A DNA stretch of 64,000 nucleotides from Littorina saxatilis (GCF_037325665.1 NC_090253.1:17346199-17410198), one strand, 5' to 3'. Shown: positions 22,100 to 34,693, counted from the stretch's first letter. A program made the numbers and translations. The notes: generated by a model from the sequence alone, not told the origin.

Positions 22100-22410
22100 A
22101 ATACTGTGTTAGTGTGTGTGAAATATTTTTGTGTGTATCCTCAATAGCAAAAAGAAGTGTCATAATAATTAAGCTGTCATCAAAGTACTCTCTCGATCTT
22201 TTATGTCTCAGAACTTGACGAAGCATTTGTAGCTGCCACACAATTTTCTGTGTGTGTATGTGTGTGTGTGAGAGAGACAGAGAGAGAGGGTTTTGGTGAA
22301 TCCACACAAGCATAAAGAAGTGTCATGATAAGCTGTCTTGAAAAGCACTCTCTTTGTCTTGTATTACCAAGGATTTGGTAAAGCATTTGATGCTACATGT
22401 ACCACAAGAC
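22100..22410. repeat. Two-copy tandem duplication
   Basis: The block 'aagaagtgtcataataatta' ... 'gaagcatttgtagctgccac' (from about 22150) recurs diverged from about 22315 ('aagaagtgtcatgataagct' ... 'aagcatttgatgctac'), separated by a TG/GAGA run. The function is unknown. Confidence 0.65.
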
Positions 22411-23384
22411 TTCTTTTTTTTTAAATTTGGTGATCAATTTTCAGTGGCGTGCTTTAGAGCTATTATAGATTCTGAGGATTTCAAATTTGAATTTTGATGG
22501 AACTTCATTTAATTTTATGAACTGTTGGATTAGAGGTAACTCCATGAAACTAAAAAGTCAGGAGTAAATCTTCATGAGAAAGATTCCAGTTTCTTTACAT
22601 GTTTGTCTCGAATACAAAATGTATTTAGTTGCCATGGAACCAAGTTGTGTATATATATATATATGTGTGCCAAGTTGTACACATATAATCCTTGGTTTTT
22701 AGGATACATAATGCTCCTGTTATTGGCATTGCTTTCCAATTATTATTATTTTTTAGATGTATCAGAATTTATAGAGTGTGTTTTATTGAAATGTATGACC
22801 GCCATGCTGTCTTCAAGTTGTTTTGTACATATTTTACATTTTGATGTGTATGTGTGGAGGTACATGTGCATGTCCTCAAGTCTTTGTTGCTGGAGTGTCT
22901 GCTACCCAGTGTTGGAAGCAGCTGTTTGGTGCAAGCATTTTGTTCATTTGATATGCGGAATCCATAACTGTGATATTTCAATTGTATGAGGGCATTTTGA
23001 GTAAAGACAAAGCTAGTCAGAATATTCAAATCAAATGTTTTCATACTCTTTTCATCGTTTTGCTTTTGTACAGTGAATGTGATTTTTTTTAGAAAAAGTA
23101 TGATCACTAATAAATGTAAACATGACAATTTTTCAAGCAAAGGAATTTTTTTGTGAGGCAAAAGTGCATGTTTGTTGTTAAATGTGTACAGTAATTTTGA
23201 CAGACACCAGTGAAAGAATGATTCTGCTTTATGAGTTGGGAAAACTGATAGCAATTTGTGCCTGTGATGAATGATCAATCCAATAGTTGTGCCAAAGGCC
23301 TATATATATGTGCAGAGATAGAAATTAAGTAGTGAAGTGTTTAAATGGATGAGACTGTTAAAAGTTTGATAATTATTTTTATTG
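22411..23384. other. Probable DEPDC5 3' UTR or flank
   Basis: AT-rich, with an AATAAA at 23109-23114 that could end DEPDC5 transcripts. No gene or repeat was recognised. Confidence 0.4.
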
Positions 23385-23540
23385 TACGTTATTTGTATTG
23401 TGGACCAAGATATGACATTTTTACCCAGATCGAAACAGTCAGTGTTCTTCCGAGACCGCACTAGCGGTCGCGGTGAACAATGACTGTCGAGATCTGGGTA
23501 AAATGTCATATTTTGGTCAACAATACCAATAACATTTATG
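23385..23540. repeat. Long foldback hairpin
   Basis: 'gtggaccaagatatgacatt' and 'acccagatcg...acagtca' on the left pair with 'tgactgtcgagatctgggta' and 'atgtcatattttggtcaac' on the right, giving a stem of roughly 60 bp. The loop region itself holds the small palindrome GACCGCACTAGCGGTC. Confidence 0.8.
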
Positions 23541-23997
23541 GATCGATTGATTTTTGTGAGAATTCCTTTTATTTTTTACAATTGAACGCTGCACAAACAT
23601 GCACTCTTTCTGAGTTTTTGTTGGACTCCGACGTCACATGGCTCAAAGAAGGGAAATCCAATGGTCAATCGATACATATGGTTTTATCTATCCATCCATG
23701 ATGATCCATGATAGAAATAACTGATGAAAGTGTGTAAAATGTTTATGTATGTGTGCAATTAGAAACACTAGGACAGAATATGGTGCCTTTGACTGCTGGA
23801 TGTGAAGAGCTTACATAATTCCAATTTCTTTTTGAGATGTGCAGAAAATGACAACTTCAGCTGAGAAGATGTGTATTTGTTTGGTTTTTATGGGTACACC
23901 CTGCATTGCTTGCTGTGGTGTGTGTGTGACTGTGTGTGAGAGAGAAGAAATGTAACATGACAGTGACACACAATTAAAAAAACACCTAAAACTTCAT

Positions 23998-24021
23998 AAT
24001 AAACACTGTACATGTTTTATT
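23998..24021. other. Opposed poly(A) signals between DEPDC5 and MND1
   Basis: AATAAA on the plus strand at 23998-24003 and TTTATT (AATAAA on the minus strand) at 24016-24021 face each other. The second is 256 bp beyond the MND1 stop and is a likely MND1 signal. The first could be a distal DEPDC5 signal about 3 kb past its stop. Confidence 0.4.
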
Positions 24022-24276
24022 GAATTTCCAACATACGTGGCAAGATACATTTATAAAATGTTTACAGAGCACATCCAAGAAAAACAAGATAACTGTTTAA
24101 ATAACATCAAAAATGCATTTTACATGCTGTGTAACACTCCTAACAAAGGGTACACTACTTGTCGCAGAAGACCCAGGCATCTTCACTTGCAAATCGCCTA
24201 CATGCACATGTAGACACAGACACATGCACCAACACAGAGAAGTGCACAGACACACACACACAATTCCAGTCAATTT

Positions 24277-27200
24277 TCACTCGATGTAATCAAACCCTGA
24301 TGGAATTTCAAACTGTTTGTCCAGCTTATCCTCTTCAACGTTGAATTTGTTCTTCACCCACGACTTGATTGCAAACACGTTATCTGAAAGAAAATGTGAA
24401 AATAATAACATGAAAAGAAGGCAAAAGAGAAAACTTTTTAACACAAACGTCATATAAAATTATAAGGTGCAAGCCTTTTCTGCATGGAACAACGGCTGTG
24501 TGCGTGTGTGTGTGTGAGAGGGGTGTGTGTGTGTGTTACAAATCTGCTTGTGCACGTCGGTGTGTGCAAGTTGTGTAACTGTAAGTGTATATATATATAT
24601 AAACACTTGTATGCATATTAGTGTGCATATATAATGAGCGCTTCTGGGGCGATAACGCGAGACAACTCCTGAGATCTTGCCGCGAGGTGGAGCCAGTTAC
24701 CAGCCGAAAGAAAAAAGGGGCATAACCTCACCAGAACCAACCACTGTCTGTTTACCGTATAAAATGCACAACTTACACACAAACTGTTACCAAACCAATA
24801 TGTTATTTGGGACCAATGCAAATTTTTTTCTCTTTCTCGTGTGATCTTGCCGCGAGGTGGCGCCAGTTACCAGCCGAAAGAAAGAGGGGGCATAACCTCA
24901 CCAGAACCGCCCATTGTGTGCGTGCGTGTGTGTGTACACGTGCGAGCATTCGTGCGTGCCTGTTTATGTGACATTGACGAAAACAAGAGAAAAGGGAATG
25001 ACTGCCTGTCCGAGCCCGCATGTTACCCTTGTTAATTATTTACCCATTCACACACACACAAGAAGAGCCAAAAATCATGAGTGATTCTGTGAAATAGAGG
25101 CTTCGAGTTCAACGTCTCTACTGCCTACCTGTCCATCTGTTTGCAGCTTCAAGAGCAGAACTCGTTTCTCTTTTACTCTGCTCCAAAACCTCCGGGTCAC
25201 TCTCTCGGTACTTCTCCAGGTCTGCCTCTAGTTGCTGCAATGTGCTGCGTGCTAAGCTCAGCTCTGACAACACCTCCTTCCTCTCATCCTGAAATGTGCC
25301 AGCATGTTTACTTTCATAATAATAATACAAGAATTTATAACGAGCACATATCTCTCCACAAGGCGCACTCATACACATTCTTTCGCATTAACAACTCAAG
25401 CACACTCATATACACTTACGCATAAATTACATGAAGATGACAAGGCAACAACACAGAGACTTTATAACTTTTCAACATATCAATAAAACTGGGTGCCAAA
25501 TACAAAATATATGCATACAACTGTGAACTGATAGGCAGCAGCACACAAAACGTCACTGCACAGAATCAAATGTCCCTCATATCTTATAGCGCTCACTGCA
25601 AAAATCAATAACAAAAAGAGACCAAAAACACAAAAACTGACTGTATCTTCCTTCCCAGCTTTTGCTTTAGCCAGCTGTGATTCAGTTTCCTTCTTTTTGC
25701 TTTCCAGCTCCTTTAGTTTGCTTGAGAGGTCCTGCAGTTTTCCCTTTCTCTGCGATGAGAAAATATCGACATTCAAGAGTCAAACTAAGACTGAAACAGT
25801 GACAGATTTTATACAGGACCCTGTAGGTTTATAATCCAATGATTTATGAAGTTGTTATTCATATTTCAAGGAATCCAAAATGTCATTTATAATTGTGTTG
25901 GAATTCATGTCTGTATACTAGGTAGTATGCCTTTAAATCAGCAAATAAATCTATTTTCAATGTGTGTTTGGCTGTCATAAAGGCATGTGCCATCACGCTT
26001 AATTTGCACATGCAACTACAGTCCAACCTGCCCTTGTCTGCAACAACAACCCTAAATTATACCCGACAAACTTTTATTCAATATAATTCACCTTTCCATG
26101 GCGACCACATGTCTACAATGACCCCCTTTTGATCGGTCCCTTGGGTGATGTGTATAGACAGGTTTGACTGTAAGTCAGGGTCAAACCCGGAAACATGCCC
26201 CTAATGGTTTTATCGTGAGGGCGTTAAACATTACTTATCATCATCTGAATATCTCAAGCATGTGCTCTATTCAAAAACTTATACATATGAATTATGATCC
26301 TACATTTTGGCTGGCTTTGCTGGGAAAAGCCCAGAAGTAGATAGAAGTGCCAATCTTGTCCGTATCCACCATGGCATCGTCCACCAGGCTCTGAACAACT
26401 TCTTTCACAGACTGTGCTGTGATTCCTTTCTCTTTCGGTCCCATTCTCTCCAAGTCTTTGAGCTGGAAGAAGTCTTTCTGCAAAGCATAGTTTAGGACAC
26501 TAGTTAATAATTCATACATCTCACATTATTCGACCTGCTATATGTATAAACATGCACTGAGCAAAGAAGTCATACGAAAAAACCCAGTTCAAACCAGAAT
26601 AACAAACAAAAGAAATCTGCGAGTAGTTGAAAAATAACATCTGGGGTATGACCAAGATCTGCATGACACTTATATTGTATAATGGGCGGGGATGTAGCTC
26701 AGTCGGTAGCGCGCTGGATTTGTATCCAGTTGGCCGCTGTCAGCGTGAGTTTGTCCCCACGTTCGGCGAGAGATTTATTTCTCAGAGTCAACTTTGTGTG
26801 CAGACTCTCCTCGGTGTCCGAACACCCCCCGTGTGTACACGCAAGCACAAGACCAAGTGCGCACGAAAAAGATCCTGTAATCCATGTCAGAGTTCGGTGG
26901 GTTATAGAAACACGAAAATACCCAGCATGCTTCCTCTGAAAGCGGCGTATGGCTGCCTAAATGGCGGGGTAAAAACGGTCATACACGTAAAATTCCACTC
27001 GTGCAAACCACGAGTGCACGTGGGAGTTTCAGCCCACGAACACAGAAGAAGAAGATATAATATAATCAACACCATAGATCTGTATCTTTATTCCTTCTTG
27101 GCCAGACCTTTATACTATCCATGTATCCTTCTGACACACAGCCTTCTGGACGCGTACTTCTCAACTTCCAGATTTCTGGCTTCAGGCAAGTCACATGCAT

Positions 27201-27364
27201 CAAGAAGTTATAAAAGAGCATGGCTTTCACTAAGGCCACCAACACACCCTCCTTTAAAACAATTTTTTTTTGAATGAAACCGATGGTTACAGGAGTTAAT
27301 AAAGTCCTGCATCAGTTCAACTCATTTCACTGGCTACAGCTGGGACTCAAATTAATTCTGTGTG

Positions 27365-27426
<62 letters not shown>

Positions 27427-27942
27427 TGTGTGTGTGTTCGTCTGTGTGTGTTCGTCTGTGTGTGTTTGTGTTTGAATGTGTGATCTCTAAAAGTTAGTAC
27501 TTGTGTGAACAATTCTGTTTCCTTCAAAGTTGCCCAAGCAGCCATGAATCTGCAAGCGCAAAGGTAATACCACACTGATTGTGATTAACAAGAATACAGC
27601 TCTAATAACTCATTATAATCTTTTTAAATTTACCTTCTCAAACAAGAGCTCCACCATTCTTGACCTTTTCTCCTCAAGACTGAGTCCCTTTCTCTTTGAC
27701 TGGAACAGAAGGATATGGCACGATAAATAATCAAATTCATCAGTTGTTAAAGCCCTATGCAGTCCGTCTCAAATGGTTCACAGAACGATTTAAATCTTCT
27801 CATGAAAAAAGCAGTTCTAACCTTATTGAACACAATTGCAATAACATTTAATAGCATTAAAATGACACAGTTCGTTTGAATGGCTATCTTGCTCGCGAAA
27901 ACCACACACCTGTTTTCGTGGTTTATCTAACCCCTGAGCCAT
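24277..27942 (-). CDS. MND1: MND1, meiotic nuclear division protein 1, complete
   Basis: MND1 pairs with HOP2/PSMC3IP and helps DMC1/RAD51 carry out strand invasion in meiosis. Minus-strand exons: 27942-27910, 27699-27634, 26477-26304, 25749-25642, 25288-25129 and 24383-24277 (TGA). All acceptors are AG and donors GT; the junctions are in phase and give 215 aa, close to the human 205. It starts [20 protein letters not shown]. The winged-helix DNA-binding part is roughly residues 15-90 ([32 protein letters not shown]). A coiled coil follows at about 92-180 ([20 protein letters not shown]), and the conserved end reads [19 protein letters not shown] ... FDYIE. The exon 3 donor GTAGGA is weak. 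Introns carry a K-type foldback element, a SINE and a TG run. Confidence 0.95.
24654..24916. repeat. Two direct copies of a 73-bp block in an MND1 intron
   Basis: 'gatcttgccgcgaggtgg' ... 'gggcataacctcaccagaac' at about 24673-24738 recurs at about 24844-24908 with a few differences, about 170 bp apart. The origin is unknown. Confidence 0.75.
26020..26172. repeat. Small foldback element (family K)
   Basis: The ends CTACAGTCCAACCTG and CAGGTTTGACTGTA are inverted copies. It is about 150 bp, within MND1 intron 3, without coding capacity. Confidence 0.65.
26685..27054 (+). mobile_element. tRNA-headed SINE, head type 1
   Basis: GGCGGGGATGTAGCTCAGTC head, shared body and AGAAGAAGA tail. It lies in MND1 intron 2, antisense to the gene. 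A short TATAAT-like flank on both sides may be the target-site duplication. Confidence 0.88.
27364..27480. repeat. TG microsatellite
   Basis: A nearly pure (TG)n run of about 28 units is followed by interrupted TG and TTCGTCTG steps, within MND1 intron 2. Confidence 0.95.
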
Positions 27943-28200
27943 CGTGAACCCGTGTGATCCACTTTCCTTTTTTTCACAATTTAATAATCAGTTTGTGATT
28001 TCAATGCGACTCGCTGTATCTGCAATAGCACGTTATTGTGTACCTCTGAATCTAAAACGCAACAAACGGCTGCGAGTCACACGAACAGAGCGGTGGCGGT
28101 TGACTGTTCAAAGAAACTGACGACATGCAGAACATTCATCTGCTACGAGAACCACGTTTTGCGGGACACACTTCCGCAGTTCCTGGCTATCTTTTTTAAA
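27943..28200 (-). promoter_or_regulatory. MND1 5' flank and probable promoter
   Basis: The sequence directly upstream of the MND1 start codon. No TATA box is obvious. The interval to about 28197, together with the start codon, is present as a diverged copy at 47022-47262, which marks it as a discrete duplicated block. Confidence 0.6.
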
Positions 28201-28624
28201 ACTTTCAAAACTTCGAGTTGTACTGATCTTCATCTTGTCTTAATAAAACAAGAAGGGCAAAGCCCATACGACTCACATGCTTGACCTTGACCTTTACATG
28301 ACCTTGACCTTCAGGGTCAAGGTCAAATAACTAAACCTAGCAATGACATCATACACTAAGAACTGTTTTACACATCCAAGGTCATGCAACACAAAGCTGT
28401 TAATTCAAGACATAGGAAGTACAATGGTGCCTATTGGCTCTTTCTACCATGAGATATGGTCACTTTTAGTGGTTCACTACCTTATAAGGGTCAAAGTGAC
28501 CTTGACCTTGATCATATGTGACCAAATGTGTCTCATGATGAAAGCATAACATGTGCCCCACATAATTTTTAAGTTTGAAACAGTTATCTTCCATAGTTCA
28601 GGGTCAAGGTCACTTCAAAATATG

Positions 28625-29871
28625 TATATGTCGTATCCATTCTGTACAATTTGCGCATTATGTACAATGAGCAGCATATCGTGCTCATTGTATACAATGA
28701 GCAACAAGTTTTGCTCATTGTATACAATGAGCAAAACTGTTGCCCATTGTATACAATGAGCAAGACCATAAAGTTGCACATTGTATACAATGTGCACCGA
28801 GTGAGCAAGATTGTTGAATGGCGTTGAAGCTACACTGATATATGAATCATAGTGAATGGTTGAATGGAATATGTGAGTAAAGTGTTCAAATAACGATGTT
28901 TGTTATGTTTAAGCATTGTTTTAATTCTCATTTCGCTAAAACTATACAGTGCATTAGGAATTTAATTAGCTCTCATTAGCTGACGTTGTTGTTTCTATCT
29001 CTTACTTTTAGCATGACATGAAAATGTGAGCGTTATTATGAACGAATGTTATGTGTGTGTGCGTGTGTTGAAACAACATTAATTGTTGTATTTGTTTTTA
29101 TTGTTTAATTAAAGGGGCAGTCAACAGGTTGCTGTCGTTTCATGTTTTCGGGCCAAAAAGAGATTGCTTACTCTTTACTCTTTACTCTAGGTAAATGTAA
29201 CAAAAAATATTTTTAAAAAAGAAAAGATTTTGAATATTTTTTTTGACAAAAAAATTGTTTTGGATTTTTCGTTCCATTCTTTTTCTTATCACATGCACGC
29301 CAGTTCAAAACGCCGAAAGCAAAACAAAAAAAAACGCATGCATATTGGTCAAATTTGAAGCGAGTTACGGCCGTTTTAAAATTAAAAATATGACGTCATT
29401 CTACTTCCACTACAAAGTTAAATGTTATTTCCAGCCAAACTAACAGCGCTATCGATGTGCGGTTTCACTAAAGTGGTTCCTATGCATCAAAGAATTTTTT
29501 AAAACAAAGTTGTTTTTAGCTGTTTTCTGCCCCTTTAATTTACAATAATTAAATTCTTAATACACTGTTTAGTTTTAGCGAAATGAGAATTAAAACAATG
29601 CTTAAACATAATAAACATCGTTATTTGAACACTTTACCATTCACTATGATTCATATATCAGTGTAGCTTGAACGTCATTCAACAATCTTGCTCACTCGGT
29701 GCACATTGTATACAATGTGCAACTTTATGGTCTTGCTCATTGTATACAATGGGCAACAGTTTTGCTCATTGTATACAATGAGCAAAACTTGTTGCTCATT
29801 GTATACAATGAGCACGATATGCTGCTCATTGTACATAATGCGCAAATTGTACAGAATGGATACGACATATA
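28625..29871. mobile_element. Long inverted-repeat element with palindrome arrays
   Basis: Arms of about 300 bp (28625-28930 and 29570-29871) are inverted copies starting TATATGTCGTATCCATTCTG. Each arm holds five successive near-perfect 20-bp palindromes of the type GCTCATTGTATACAATGAGC, spaced about 35 bp apart. The roughly 640-bp centre has no gene and contains a nested MITE. No target-site duplication was found. Confidence 0.85.
29109..29540. mobile_element. MITE nested in the long inverted-repeat element
   Basis: The ends TTAAAGGGGCAGTCAAC and CTGCCCCTTTAA are inverted, flanked by AATT-like sequence. The interior is AT-rich and non-coding. The end is similar to TTAAAGGCACAGTCAGC at 46620. 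Confidence 0.65.
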
Positions 29872-30185
29872 CAATCCAACTTTGAAGAGCTCCTGTGACC
29901 TTGACCTTGAAGCAAGGTAAACCAAACTGGTATCAAAAGATGGGGCTTACTTTGCCCTATATATCATATATAGGTGAGGTATTGAATCTCAAAAACTTCA
30001 GAGAAAATGGGAAAAATGGGAAAAATAGCTGTTTTTTAGACAACATTTATGGCCCCTGCGACCTTGACCTTGAAGCAAGGTCAAGATGCTATGTATGTTT
30101 TTTGGGGCCTTGTCATCATACACCATCTTGCCAAATTTGGTACTGATAGACTGAATAGTGTCCAAGAAATATCCAACGTTAAAGT

Positions 30186-33100
30186 TTTTCGGGACTCCCT
30201 GTGAGACCCAGGGAAGAAGCCAGACCTGCGTGGTCTCGAAAAACCAGTCTCCCAGAGAAATCTGGGTGTCCCACCCCTGGGTTGACTGATCCCACCGGGC
30301 CTGAAGAGCTGCCTGAAACGGCCTCTTGTGTACCCTGCCCAGTGGGACAAGAGTAGCCATAGACTCCATCTGGCCAAGTACTGATGTCAGAACCCGTACA
30401 CTGGCCAGATTCTCTCCGTGAAGCGCACGGAGCAAGTCTTGAAGTTTGGCCACCCTCTTCTGAGACGGGCGGACCGACCAACTGAGCGTATCGAACTCCA
30501 TCCCCAAGTAAGTGAACGTCTGGGATGGAACCAGTTCTGATTTGCCCAGGTTCACAGAGAACCCGAGCTGGGCAGCCTGACTGAGCACCATGCGAGTATG
30601 GACGTGGCACAACTCTCTGTCCTGATGTAGGATCAGCCAATCGTCCAAATAAGCTCGCAGACGCACGCCCTCCTTGCGCACAAGAGCGCAGAGCTGACGC
30701 ACCACGATGGTAAATATCCAAGGCGCGAGAGATAGGCCGAACGGCAGTGCCCTGAACTGGTAGGCCTTGGCTCCCCAGCGGAAGCGCAACCACTTCCTGT
30801 CCGTCACGTGCATCAAGACGTGGAAGTATGCGTCCGTAAGGTCCACTGAGGTAGCCCAATCGCCCGGACGAAGCGCCTCTCGCACAGAGGCCGGCGTCTC
30901 CATAGTGAACTTCACCGTTCGGAGATACATGTTCAGAGTTGACAGGTCGAGAACTGGTCTCCAAGCCCCCGAGGCTTTCGGTACAACAAACAGTCTGCCG
31001 TAAAACCCCGGGGACCGTAAGTCCAAGACCTCTTCTATCGCCCCTTTCGAGAGAAGGGCTGACACCTCCCCTTGCACCGCGGCTCTCGCCTCCGGATCCC
31101 TGGGGGGTTTGCAGAGCGGGATTATCCTGGTCAGAGGTGCTTTTTCCCCTGACCAGAGAAGCCTGAACCCCGAACGAACGATCCCGGTAACCCACTTGCT
31201 GTCCACTAGCTGCAGCCAGGAAGAGAGGGCCCTGGACGGGCCGCCCGCCACAACCAGTGCGGGGGCTACCGGGAAGGCCTGTTCGGGGGAGTTTCATTGG
31301 GGGTGGGGCTTGCGCCCCGACCCCCTAGAACCACCAAAGGACTGACCCCTCTTAGGGTAGGGCGCACCGCGACCTCTACCCCCTGAAGAGAACGACTGTT
31401 TCTGAGCCTTACCGCCACCACCAGACGAGGATGTCTGAGGTTTGGCCGTAGACTGCGACTGAGTCCGTGACTGAGACTGAAACTGAGGTTTGCCCTGAGC
31501 CTTAGGCAAACCTTGAAAAGCAATGCGGGCTATAGCGAGATCCCTCGCGTCCGCTGTCTCCTTCTGGAGAGCATCCAAAGAGGCCTGACCCAACAACGAT
31601 CCCTCTAAAAACGGGGACACTTTCAAGGCCTCAATCGTGGACTTATCAGAAATCCTCGATCCCGACAAAAACGCCGACCTCCTTGAGTGCACTGCATGTG
31701 CGTAAAGGTTGGCTGAAACCGACATCTGTTCCCTTGTAACCTTGGCCAAAGTGGCCAGAAGGGTAGACACGTCAAGCGCCGAAGCGTCGAACCTGAATTC
31801 AAAGGGGTCCAGTGAGGTCGCAATCGACCTCGAAAGAGACCGTTGCAGAGACTCTGACACTGACGTCAGCTCAAGCAACGACCTCCCTGCATCTTCAAGA
31901 CCCACCATCGAAGCCTCGGTACACGGAAGCGGAGTGCAAGAACCGTAACCGACTTCACGCAGCGAAGCAAGCTCAGGCGTCACCGGCAACACAGCCGTTG
32001 GTAACGCGAAATGCCCAATCAGCTTAACAGGCCGGGGAACAAGCTTCAACTTCTGAATACCAGAAACAGCTCGATCCCCCGCCTTGGCCAACCACGGGAG
32101 AACATCTTCAGGTGCATCACCACGTTGCGACAACAACGGCACATCCGGTCCGTTCCTTCCCTTGAAAACCTTTGCCATAACATAGGCAACCGAGGACGAT
32201 TCTTTAAACCGGAACTGACCAGAATCATTCTTGGCAGACCGGAAATCGTCAAAAGCCGACCTGGGTGGCAGAAGTCTCTCCTTGCTTCTCACCACCCCTT
32301 CCGGAAAGTATTTGGAGGCCGTCTCCGCTGCCATAGCCACCGCGCTCGACAGCTTCGACGGCAGGTTGAGAAGGGTGTCATCCACGGCCGTGGCATTGCC
32401 CTCCTCCAACCCTCCTTCCTGGTCGCTATCACAACCAGGTGGGTCAACGCCAGAGAAACTTGCAAAGTCCTCGGAGTCACACCCACCATCCGTCCCGCGG
32501 GACGGATATCGAACCGGCATACCCGACACTGAATCAGAGGTATATGCAGAGTTCAAACGATTCACAGGGCTCCCTACAACTGCCGGACGGACGCGATGCC
32601 ATTGTCCAGAAATTGCAGGAGAGCTTTCACCACGCAAGTGGCTTACTTTATCCTGTGACCGCAAACCCTCGTCACCAGAGAACCTGGTAACTTGAGGGCT
32701 AGACATACCTTTAGAGCGCACCGGCCCATGCACAAGGGACACCAGCCGACCATCACCGTGCTGCGACGCATGCACTTCCGCCCGAACCACGGTAGGAGCA
32801 GCCACAGCAGAAGCCGCAGCAGAAGCTGAAGCAAAACCGGAAGTGGACGGAGTCGGTGAAGACCTGACTCTACCCAACGAAGATGCATCAACGACGCCAG
32901 CCGGAAGTGCGCGAATCTCAGCTTTCGTCGCCGACAAATCGGCCGCCAAAGTAGAAACCTGTGTACTCAAAGTCAAAAGCAAAGACGCAATATCGGCGGG
33001 AGACACACCTGAATCACCAGGAGCCCCCGACGAAACAACCGGTTTAACAACATCTTTATCCTTATCACTACGTGTGACTTTGTCCTTCTTCCCGGACAAA

Positions 33101-33730
33101 ATGGCGGACGAAGGCTTGTCAACAACAACATCAACATCACATCCTACATTTCCCGGTTCTATCTGAGAAGTGGCGGAAATTCCATCACTCTTTCTTCTAG
33201 ACGAAGAACTTCTCTTAGAGGAAGAAGAACTAGCAGCCGGAGAAGCTGAAGCAGCAGCCTGTCTCGAATTAGTCCTATTTTTGGCGCACTCCGCCATGTC
33301 AAAACGAACTCACAAAAAATTTTCGAACTGAAAAATTTTACAAGTTCACAACGTGCGACAGAAACGTCGCCAGAGTTACATAAAACAAGAAATCTCTCAC
33401 CCAAAAACAGCCAGGGTATTGACAAAGCTCGGCGGCAGACCAAGGGGCGAAGTCAATGTCAGGAAACAAAGACCAAGGCTGAACACAGCCGGAGCGTACA
33501 ACAAAACGCGACCAGACACGTCGCTCGCTGAGAGTGGAATGATAAGATGGCGGCGTATGCGCACGCATACGGATGTCTGACTGTTGATAGTCGGGCATTA
33601 TGGGATGGATCACTTTCTTTTTTAGAGTGGTCTCCCTTGGTTGCCAAGGGGACGCGTACAGCGTTACCAGCACTGAACTAGAGTTAATTGCTATTTGTGA
33701 GTTGGGTATGGATATGTAATTTAATGTGCC
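30186..33730 (-). mobile_element. DIRS-like retroelement, copy 2, partial (fossil)
   Basis: Minus-strand parts: terminal repeat about 33.54-33.72 kb, closely related to that of copy 1; a long Ser-rich gag-like part about 31.29-33.30 kb; and the start of the reverse transcriptase about 30.2-31.25 kb, with the YLDDWL box. RNase H, tyrosine recombinase and the far terminal repeat are absent, so it is broken; the remaining coding part looks largely open. The reverse transcriptase is very similar to copy 1, suggesting a fairly recent shared ancestor. It ends against the TGACCTTGA-type repeat. Confidence 0.88.
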
Positions 33731-34638
33731 TTTAATTTGTTTAAATATATATGCCAATATGGTACTGCTGTTCACTGAGTCAGTTACCATTATATGTACG
33801 TTTTCTTTTTCATGCTGACACAATAAACAAATCACACACACTCTCTATCTCTGTTTCTCTCTGCATTTGAACACTGATTCGACTGAATAAAGGAGTTCGA
33901 CCCCGCCCAAGTCCGCCGCATGTTAGTTTCCCAGCAACATTTTGCCTGCTAATTTGCCAACTGCCTCGCGAGTGCATAGTAACACATTCATTGAGATCGG
34001 TAGTCCTTGTAAAATTCTTCCATCCCTTTAAACAAAAACGTCCCGGAGTTGTACATACCATGTTTACAACACTTTGCGAAGCTTGATCAAACGAACTTGC
34101 GAATCAGCTTTCAACTTAGCGCCATTCCAGTTTCAAGCTAACTTGCTAAACTAGAGAACCATATGGGAATGACACATTTTGAGAATAATTGTTCTTTTTT
34201 TCACAATTTGCTTGCACGGGCTGCCTATTTCTCTGTCAACAGCTTATCTATGTAGTGTGGTGCATATGCAATAAAGATGTGTCTGTAATTTGTGTCAGTG
34301 CACATGTACTCATCTCCTCTTCTTTTGCATCCCTCAAAACTTGATCATTGACAGCTCTACATTTTGCTTGATAAGTTATAGTCCTGACCACAATGTTCTC
34401 CTAAGTATGTATTTGAACAGGAAATATCTATTCTTTTTGCAGGTGCGTGTGTGTGTGTGTGTGTGTGTTTCAGATAGGAGAGGCATAGGATAATTATTGC
34501 TATATCTGTTTGTTGTAGTTTAAAGATAAAGCTTGTTGTGCAAAAGATGATAACAGGTTAATGTGCTATCAATCTTTTGTTGTTGTGAGAAATGCATGAA
34601 AATGAAACTTCACTAGTACATGTCCATGTTTTCGCACC

Positions 34639-34693
<55 letters not shown>

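Larger units (their letters stand above)
28240..30185. repeat. Interspersed repeat rich in TGACCTTGA/TCAAGGTCA
   Basis: Blocks at 28270-28330, 28495-28515, 28600-28615, 29893-29912 and 30058-30085 repeat 'tgaccttgaccttga' or its complement. The two flanks appear to be one older element split by the inverted-repeat element at 28625. The family superclass is not recognised. Confidence 0.6.

Noticed and set aside
33810-34061. 83-codon minus-strand open frame with GC-rich start region
   Set aside because: No recognisable domain, and the only donor-like GTATGT lies directly after the ATG; not enough to call a gene.
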